9,919 nt of DNA from a bacterium (GTDB lineage: Bacteria; Bacillota_I; Bacilli_A; RFN20; CAG-826), in contig JAHZFY010000004.1 of assembly GCA_019421105.1 (NCBI GenBank), positions 1 through 9,919 on the forward strand, in the 5' to 3' direction. A program made the position numbers and the translations under genes. Of the stretch, positions 6,448-9,919 are shown one piece after another. The stretch's first letter is position 1, and every line of letters starts with the position of its first letter. The notes under the pieces are model-generated. The model was not told where the DNA came from. It saw only the letters and a program-made list of their open reading frames with translations, and did not search any database.

Positions 6448-7095
6448 ATGGCCAAACAAACAAAAGATTTAAAAGATATTTTAGCATCAAATCTTGTGTT
6501 CTATCGAAAAAACGCAAAATTGACTCAATTAGATATTGCTGAAAAATTCCATTATTCAGATAAAGCAGTTTCTAAATGGGAAAGAGGAGAATCCGCTCCT
6601 GATATTTTTGTTTTAAAAGCTTTAGCAGATTTTTATGGTGTGACTGTAAACGATCTTTTAAAAGAGAAACCAAGAATTGTAAAACCAAGCAATAAAAAAA
6701 TTAAACATATTATTATAACAGCGTTATCTGTTACGTTAGCTTTTTTAGTAGCCACTGTATTTTATGTTTTATTCACATTTATTTTTACAGCTACTTCAAT
6801 TGATCCAAAATATACTTGGTTAGCTTACATCGTAGCTATTCCAATAAGCTTCATTATTTGTATTGTATTTTCTACCATATGGGGTAATAAATTATTAACA
6901 ACTCTTGCTATAAGCGGTTTAATTTGGACAGCGACATTAACAGTCTATCTTCCAATAGAATTGCTTACCCCATTTCCAAATTTAGGATTGCTTTGGATTA
7001 TTCCGTTCCCATTACAATTAATGGCTATACTATGGTTCTTTTTGAAAAACCAAATGTTATTTTTTAAAAAGAAAAAAGAAGAAAATAACGAGTAA
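6448..7095 (+). CDS. XRE-family DNA-binding protein with four-helix membrane domain
   Basis: Residues 12-71 are a Cro/C1 (XRE) helix-turn-helix domain, with the recognition region LTQLDIAEKFHYSDKAVSKW (25-44) followed by ERG and SAPDIFVLKALADFYGVTVNDLL. After a basic linker (KPSNKKIKH), four hydrophobic segments at about 86-112, 122-145, 148-169 and 178-199 anchor the protein, and it ends in a Lys-rich tail (KKKKEENNE). This layout puts the DNA-binding domain on the cytoplasmic side and suggests a membrane-tethered regulator sensing an envelope signal; the signal and targets are unknown. AAGG lies twelve bases before the ATG, so the ribosome binding site is weak and distant. The gene is divergent from the 38-residue ORF and envelope operon, which are plausible targets by position only. 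It ends at a bidirectional terminator. Confidence 0.85.
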   Translation: MAKQTKDLKDILASNLVFYRKNAKLTQLDIAEKFHYSDKAVSKWERGESAPDIFVLKALADFYGVTVNDLLKEKPRIVKPSNKKIKHIIITALSVTLAFLVATVFYVLFTFIFTATSIDPKYTWLAYIVAIPISFIICIVFSTIWGNKLLTTLAISGLIWTATLTVYLPIELLTPFPNLGLLWIIPFPLQLMAILWFFLKNQMLFFKKKKEENNE

Positions 7096-7102
7096 ACATA
7101 TT

Positions 7103-7139
7103 AAAAAACCTGCTTCGCGCAGGTTTGCTTTTTATTTTT
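7103..7139. terminator. Bidirectional rho-independent terminator
   Basis: AAACCTGC (7106-7113), loop TTCGC, GCAGGTTT (7119-7126): an 8-bp stem. A T-rich run follows on the plus strand (7129-7139), and an A-run precedes it (7103-7108), which gives a U-tract on the minus strand. It separates the convergent XRE-type and DegV-family genes; its plus-strand U-tract runs over the last codons of the latter. Confidence 0.9.
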
Positions 7140-7986
7140 GTTCGCCGTCATTAAAATATAAGATACCAAGCGTTCTATCGCCACAATGTGAAGTAATAGT
7201 TGCTCCAGCAGTACATCTAAGAATCTTTTTAAATCCTGCTTCTTTACAAATATTTTCCGCTAATTCAAATACTTCAGGAGAATAATTGGTAGCAGTAACA
7301 AAGCATATGGATTTATCTGCGTTGTTAAATGTTTCTAATGTATCTTCGCAGTATTTTTTAACGACAATATTGTCTTTGCCACGATATTTTTTACCTGGCA
7401 CCATAGCACCATCAGTCACTAAAATTTGAGGTCTGATACCTAAAATCTTTGCACCGATATGAGCAAGGGCGCTACATCTTCCACCCTTATATAAATAATC
7501 TAATTTTGCAAGGACAAAACTAGCTTGAACAAATGGAACTCTATTGTTAACTTTTTCAGTGATTTCGTCTAATGTAAATTCATTTCTTTCTGCTAATTTC
7601 CTTGCATAAACACATAATAAGGCAATGCCACTTGATAAGCTTTTTGAGTCGATTACTCTTACATTTTCTAATTCTTGAGATGCCATAAAAGCATTTTGAT
7701 AAGAACTAGATATTTTAGATGATAAAGAAATGTGGATTATCGCATCGTATCCAGAATTTAAAATTTCTTTAAAGTATTCACCGTATTGATAAGTATTGAT
7801 CGCACTTGTCTTTGGTAATGTATCAGTTTTAGCAACAAAATCAAAAATTTCTTGAGGTGTAATATCTCCATCTGGAGCAGTTCTTTCCCCTAATGTAACA
7901 AAAAATGGGATAACTTTAATATCGTATTCTTTTAACAATTCCTTAGTTAAATCGACAGTAGATTCAGCACTAATTGCAATTTTCAT
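7132..7986 (-). CDS. DegV-family fatty-acid-binding protein
   Basis: DegV proteins bind one fatty acid between two domains and act as the carrier (FakB-type) from which a partner kinase makes acyl-phosphate for phospholipid synthesis. The kinase gene is not in the window and not every DegV paralogue has been tested. The 284 residues are the usual family length. Motifs: SAESTVDLT at 6-14 (normally DS(T/S).DL), PKTSA at 58-62, ISLSSKISSSYQNA at 86-99, DSKSLSSG at 113-120, LDYLYKGGRCS at 162-172, and HCGDRTLGILY at 267-277. The last motif normally reads H.GP.TLG, so the Asp-Arg here is a variant. The start at 7986 has AAGGAG (7993-7998) six bases away and lies downstream of the promoter; an in-frame ATG at 8043 falls inside the -35 box and is rejected. 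Monocistronic between terminator and divergent gene. Confidence 0.93.
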   Translation of the reverse strand: MKIAISAESTVDLTKELLKEYDIKVIPFFVTLGERTAPDGDITPQEIFDFVAKTDTLPKTSAINTYQYGEYFKEILNSGYDAIIHISLSSKISSSYQNAFMASQELENVRVIDSKSLSSGIALLCVYARKLAERNEFTLDEITEKVNNRVPFVQASFVLAKLDYLYKGGRCSALAHIGAKILGIRPQILVTDGAMVPGKKYRGKDNIVVKKYCEDTLETFNNADKSICFVTATNYSPEVFELAENICKEAGFKKILRCTAGATITSHCGDRTLGILYFNDGEQK

Positions 7987-8014
7987 ATGTTTCTCCTTAC
8001 TCATTATTAATAAA

Positions 8015-8043
8015 ATTATATAACAAATCAGATAATTCACCAA
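8015..8043 (-). promoter_or_regulatory. Promoter of the DegV-family gene
   Basis: On the minus strand TTGGTG (8038-8043), 17 bases, then perfect TATAAT (8015-8020). Transcription would start near 8008, leaving a leader of about 20 bases that includes AAGGAG. Confidence 0.65.
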
Positions 8044-8083
8044 TAGAATAAAAGGGAATATTTATTATGCATGATTTATGCTT

Positions 8084-8089
8084 TATAAT
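8084..8089 (+). promoter_or_regulatory. -10 box of the YccF-like gene
   Basis: Perfect TATAAT with a weak -35 (TTTATT at 8061-8066, 17-base spacing). The predicted start near 8096 would fall inside or just before the ribosome binding site (AAGAGGT at 8094-8100), so the leader would be very short; the exact start is uncertain. Confidence 0.4.
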
Positions 8090-8106
8090 TATAAAGAGGT
8101 AAAATT

Positions 8107-8469
8107 ATGAAAATATTAGGAAATGTATTGTGGATAATTTTTGGTGGATTATTTTGGTCTTTAGGCTTATACCTATTAGGAGCAATCATGTGCATCACTA
8201 TAATTGGTATTCCAATCGGCTTGCAATTATTTAAGATGGGGAGTTTTGTTTTGCTTCCTTTTGGAAGAGAAGTAACCGATGTCAACACTACAGGTTTTAA
8301 AACCTTCTTAAATATTTTATGGGCAATCTTTTTTGGTTGGGAAATCGCTCTTGGTTTTGCCACAACTGGTGTTTTATTATGCATCACTATAATCGGAATA
8401 CCATTTGGATTGCAGTACTTCAAATTAGCAGTGTTTGTCTTATTGCCGTTAGGTAAAGATTTCAAATAA
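8107..8469 (+). CDS. YccF-domain inner-membrane protein with internal duplication
   Basis: A 120-residue membrane protein made of two copies of the YccF unit. The first has CITIIGIPIGLQLFK then FVLLPFG (residues about 29-53); the second has CITIIGIPFGLQYFK then FVLLPLG (about 92-116). Each is preceded by a hydrophobic segment that begins near NVLWIIFGG (6-14) or NILWAIFFG (69-77). The CITIIGIP core is identical in both halves. The biochemical role of the family is not established. AAGAGGT six bases before the ATG and a TATAAT upstream support the start. It is divergent from the DegV-family gene and convergent with tmRNA, with which it shares a terminator. Family assignment is firm; function is open. 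Confidence 0.9.
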   Translation: MKILGNVLWIIFGGLFWSLGLYLLGAIMCITIIGIPIGLQLFKMGSFVLLPFGREVTDVNTTGFKTFLNILWAIFFGWEIALGFATTGVLLCITIIGIPFGLQYFKLAVFVLLPLGKDFK

Positions 8470-8499
8470 AAAAATTGGATTAAATCCAATTTTATTTTT
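8468..8499. terminator. Bidirectional terminator between YccF-like gene and tmRNA
   Basis: AAAATTGGAT (8471-8480), loop TAA, ATCCAATTTT (8484-8493): a perfect 10-bp stem. A T-rich stretch follows on the plus strand (8490-8499) and an A-run precedes it (8468-8474), which provides the U-tract for tmRNA on the minus strand. The A-run includes the YccF-like stop codon. Confidence 0.88.
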
Positions 8500-8503
8500 A
8501 ATT

Positions 8504-8879
8504 TGGTGGAGTAGGCGGAAATCGAATCCGCGTCCAGAGATAGGCCCTCAAAGACTTCTACAGTTTAGATGAATTTTAAATTTTAATCTTCGAATTACAA
8601 TATCATCTAACATCGAAAACGAGGTTAATAGATTTTCGTCTTTATTAACTAACCTATAATAAAGCTTATCTTCTTGGTATGACGTCTATTTGAAGCGTGA
8701 GAAGAGGAAACCTTCAAAGACGATGCTCCTATTCGAGCCTATTAACGTGAATATTGGTTAAATTAGGCGAGAGCATAACTGACTCTTTGGTTGCCAGTTA
8801 TTATTTGTTTTTGTGATTACGTCACAACTCGACTGCATTCAATGTCAGCCGATATCTCTGTCGAAACCAAGACTACCCC
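8504..8879 (-). ncRNA. ssrA: tmRNA (transfer-messenger RNA)
   Basis: Rescues stalled ribosomes with SmpB and tags the nascent chain for proteolysis. Ends were set from the tRNA-like part. The 5' GGGGTAG (8879-8873) pairs with CTACTCC (8514-8508), with one G-U pair, followed by the A discriminator and an encoded CCA (8506-8504). The T-arm reads GCGGA-TTCGATT-TCCGC, an exact 5-bp stem with a 7-base loop. The 5' half carries TTGGTTTCGACAGAG, matching the conserved tmRNA 5' segment. The mature length is 376 bases, normal for one-piece tmRNA. The tag reading frame begins in a context (ATAACTGGCAA) identical to that of Bacillus subtilis tmRNA. An extended -10 promoter lies upstream and a terminator downstream; about 18 bases of leader would be removed by RNase P. 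Confidence 0.97.
8763..8795 (-). other. tmRNA proteolysis-tag reading frame
   Basis: Resume codon GGC at 8795-8793, then codons for NQRVSYALA and TAA at 8765-8763. With the alanine carried by the tmRNA itself, the tag is (A)GNQRVSYALA. The ALA ending is the usual signal for ClpXP/FtsH/Lon-type proteases. Confidence 0.9.
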
Positions 8880-8903
8880 AGTTCGCCCCTTTTGGGTGAA
8901 TTA

Positions 8904-8932
8904 ATACTACCAAATATATATCGATTTGTAAA
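8904..8932 (-). promoter_or_regulatory. Promoter of tmRNA
   Basis: On the minus strand TTTACA (8927-8932), 17 bases, then TAGTAT (8904-8909) preceded by TGG, an extended -10. Transcription would start near 8897, shortly before the mature 5' end at 8879. Confidence 0.7.
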
Positions 8933-8958
8933 TATAACTGCGCTTTTTTTTAAAATGC

Positions 8959-8986
8959 TTGCAAGATTATATTAAAGTAGTAATAT
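8959..8986 (+). promoter_or_regulatory. Promoter of the cation:proton antiporter gene
   Basis: TTGCAA (8959-8964), 16 bases, TAATAT (8981-8986). The predicted transcription start, about seven bases on (near 8993), is within three bases of the ATG, suggesting a leaderless mRNA. The region between this and the tmRNA promoter holds no other visible element. Confidence 0.5.
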
Positions 8987-8995
8987 ATTTAATTT

Positions 8996-9919
8996 ATGGA
9001 AACATTAACTAACATTTATACTAAAACCTCTTCACTTATAAGTGAACCATTCAAAATACTCCTACCATTAGGATTGATAATTATTTTTGCAAAAATATTG
9101 TCTATTTTTTGCAAAAAAGTAGGTATTCCTCAGGTAATTGGCTTTTTATTAAGCGGTATTATTTTAGGAGTGATTACTTTAATTCCAGGACAACCAATTT
9201 TTACAGATGAAACAGGAGCAGGAATTGATTTTCTAGCAAAAATTGGTGTCATTTTAATCATGTTTTCCGCTGGAATGGAAACAGATCTTAAAAAGATTAA
9301 AGAAACAGGTGCATCTGCAATAGTTGTTACCATATTAGGTGTTTTAATACCTCTTGGAATGGGTGTTGGTCTTGCCTTTTTATTTTTTAAAGGAGATGGC
9401 TCCACCGCTATTTGGTCAAATATCTTTTATGGAATTATTTTAACAGCAACAAGTATTTCTATTACTGTTTCTGTTTTAAAAGAACTTGGCAAATTGGATA
9501 CAAAAGTTGGTGCTATTATTGAAAGTGCAGCAATTTTAGATGATATTATTGGAATTATTTTATTATCTATTGTCCTTTCACTTGGAACATCAAATAACCC
9601 TAACTCTGTACCATTTATAGGAACAACAGGAAATCCTAATCTTGATATTCTTTTAATTATTGCTTTCATGTTAGGATTTTTTGTATTATGCGGATTGCTT
9701 TGGTGGCCTATTAACAAATTATTTACTTGGTTAAATAACAAATGGCCAAAACATAGAAGAATACCTATCTTTGGTTTTGGGTTAGCTTTTATTTTGGCTT
9801 ATGTTGCTGAAGCAGTATTTGGAGTTGCTGATATCACAGGTGCATTCATGGCAGGATTAATGCTATCAAAAACTGCATCAAAAGAATATATTGATTATAA
9901 AGCTGAAAATGAAACAGGT
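8996..9919 (+). CDS. CPA2-family cation:proton antiporter (Na+/H+ or K+/H+), C-terminus outside window
   Basis: Integral membrane exchanger of the monovalent cation:proton antiporter-2 type; the visible 308 residues are the sodium/hydrogen-exchanger domain. Helices run at about 20-39, 45-64, 74-93, 103-130, 141-162, 170-196, 215-239 and 252 onward. Signature blocks are IGFLLSGIILG (48-58), LTATSISIT (149-157, the broken helix of the ion site), SAAILDDIIG (177-186, with the paired Asp182-Asp183 that carry the ion and protons) and EAVFGVADITGAFMAGL (272-288). Ion preference cannot be read from this. Whether it has a C-terminal TrkA-N/RCK regulatory domain is outside the window. The ATG is forced: an in-frame TAA lies at 8990-8992 and no nearby later Met exists. 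No ribosome binding site precedes it, only a -10-like box. Confidence 0.92.
   Translation, partial: METLTNIYTKTSSLISEPFKILLPLGLIIIFAKILSIFCKKVGIPQVIGFLLSGIILGVITLIPGQPIFTDETGAGIDFLAKIGVILIMFSAGMETDLKKIKETGASAIVVTILGVLIPLGMGVGLAFLFFKGDGSTAIWSNIFYGIILTATSISITVSVLKELGKLDTKVGAIIESAAILDDIIGIILLSIVLSLGTSNNPNSVPFIGTTGNPNLDILLIIAFMLGFFVLCGLLWWPINKLFTWLNNKWPKHRRIPIFGFGLAFILAYVAEAVFGVADITGAFMAGLMLSKTASKEYIDYKAENETG

Noticed and set aside
7987..8043. N-terminal 19-residue extension of the DegV-family protein
   Set aside because: Its ATG sits inside the -35 hexamer of the promoter; the downstream ATG has AAGGAG at ideal spacing and gives the normal DegV N-terminus.
8181..8420. Short DNA repeat (TGCATCACTATAAT at 8191-8204 and 8380-8393) as a mobile or CRISPR-like repeat
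   Set aside because: Both copies code for the same residues in the duplicated YccF unit, so this is an internal protein duplication.
8076..8489. Minus-strand 137-codon open frame with an apparent internal repeat
   Set aside because: It mirrors the duplicated YccF-like gene on the other strand, and its repeat is only the reflection of that duplication. It also runs through the tmRNA terminator.
9130..9741. Two minus-strand open frames opposite the antiporter
   Set aside because: Antisense shadows of a frame with clear antiporter signatures; no start signals.
1..9919. Mycoplasma-type genetic code (TGA read as Trp)
   Set aside because: Trp codons in all visible genes are TGG and no gene has an in-frame TGA. 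TGA is also not seen as a stop, but with about ten genes that only reflects rarity.

Overview
The window is AT-rich (coding genes mostly around 30-36% GC by eye) and reads as a low-GC Gram-positive or Mollicutes-like bacterium. It has two lipoproteins with classic lipoboxes, AGGAGG-type ribosome binding sites, sigma-70-like promoters, a DegV-family gene, and a tmRNA whose tag ends in YALA. TGA is not read as Trp: all visible Trp codons are TGG and no visible gene has an in-frame TGA. Most visible stops are TAA and one is TAG. I would place it near the Erysipelotrichia/RF39/Acholeplasma side of the low-GC tree, but the sequence alone does not settle this.

Layout. (1) 1-2388, minus: a very long peptide-type ABC transporter substrate-binding lipoprotein whose 3' end lies outside the window. 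(2) 2522-2896, minus: an unrecognised small three-helix membrane protein, divergent from (3). (3) 2945-3856, plus: a TupA-like ATP-grasp protein. (4) 3837-6247, minus: a compact envelope-glycan-looking group of a 38-residue acidic ORF, a polytopic O-antigen ligase/Wzy-polymerase-like protein and a lipoprotein of unknown fold. The last gene overlaps the 3' end of the TupA-like gene by 20 bp, tail to tail. (5) 6448-7095, plus: an XRE-type DNA-binding protein with four membrane helices, closed by a bidirectional terminator. (6) 7132-7986, minus: a DegV-family fatty-acid-binding protein. (7) 8107-8469, plus: a YccF-like membrane protein. (8) 8504-8879, minus: the tmRNA gene (ssrA), sharing a bidirectional terminator with the YccF-like gene. 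(9) 8996 to the edge, plus: a CPA2-type cation:proton antiporter, N-terminal 308 residues.

How it fits together. The left two thirds concern the cell surface: peptide uptake, and probably assembly or modification of a surface polymer (TupA-like enzyme, Wzy/ligase-like membrane protein, lipoprotein). The right third is housekeeping: lipid handling (DegV), ribosome rescue (tmRNA) and ion homeostasis (antiporter). No mobile element, CRISPR array, tRNA or rRNA was seen.

The points most worth a second look are three genes with a -10-like box 7-9 bases before the start codon and no ribosome binding site (probable leaderless mRNAs), a previously easy-to-miss 38-residue acidic ORF with a near-consensus promoter, and the unrecognised lipoprotein coupled to the Wzy-like gene. 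I do not see a clear-cut new defence or mobile system.
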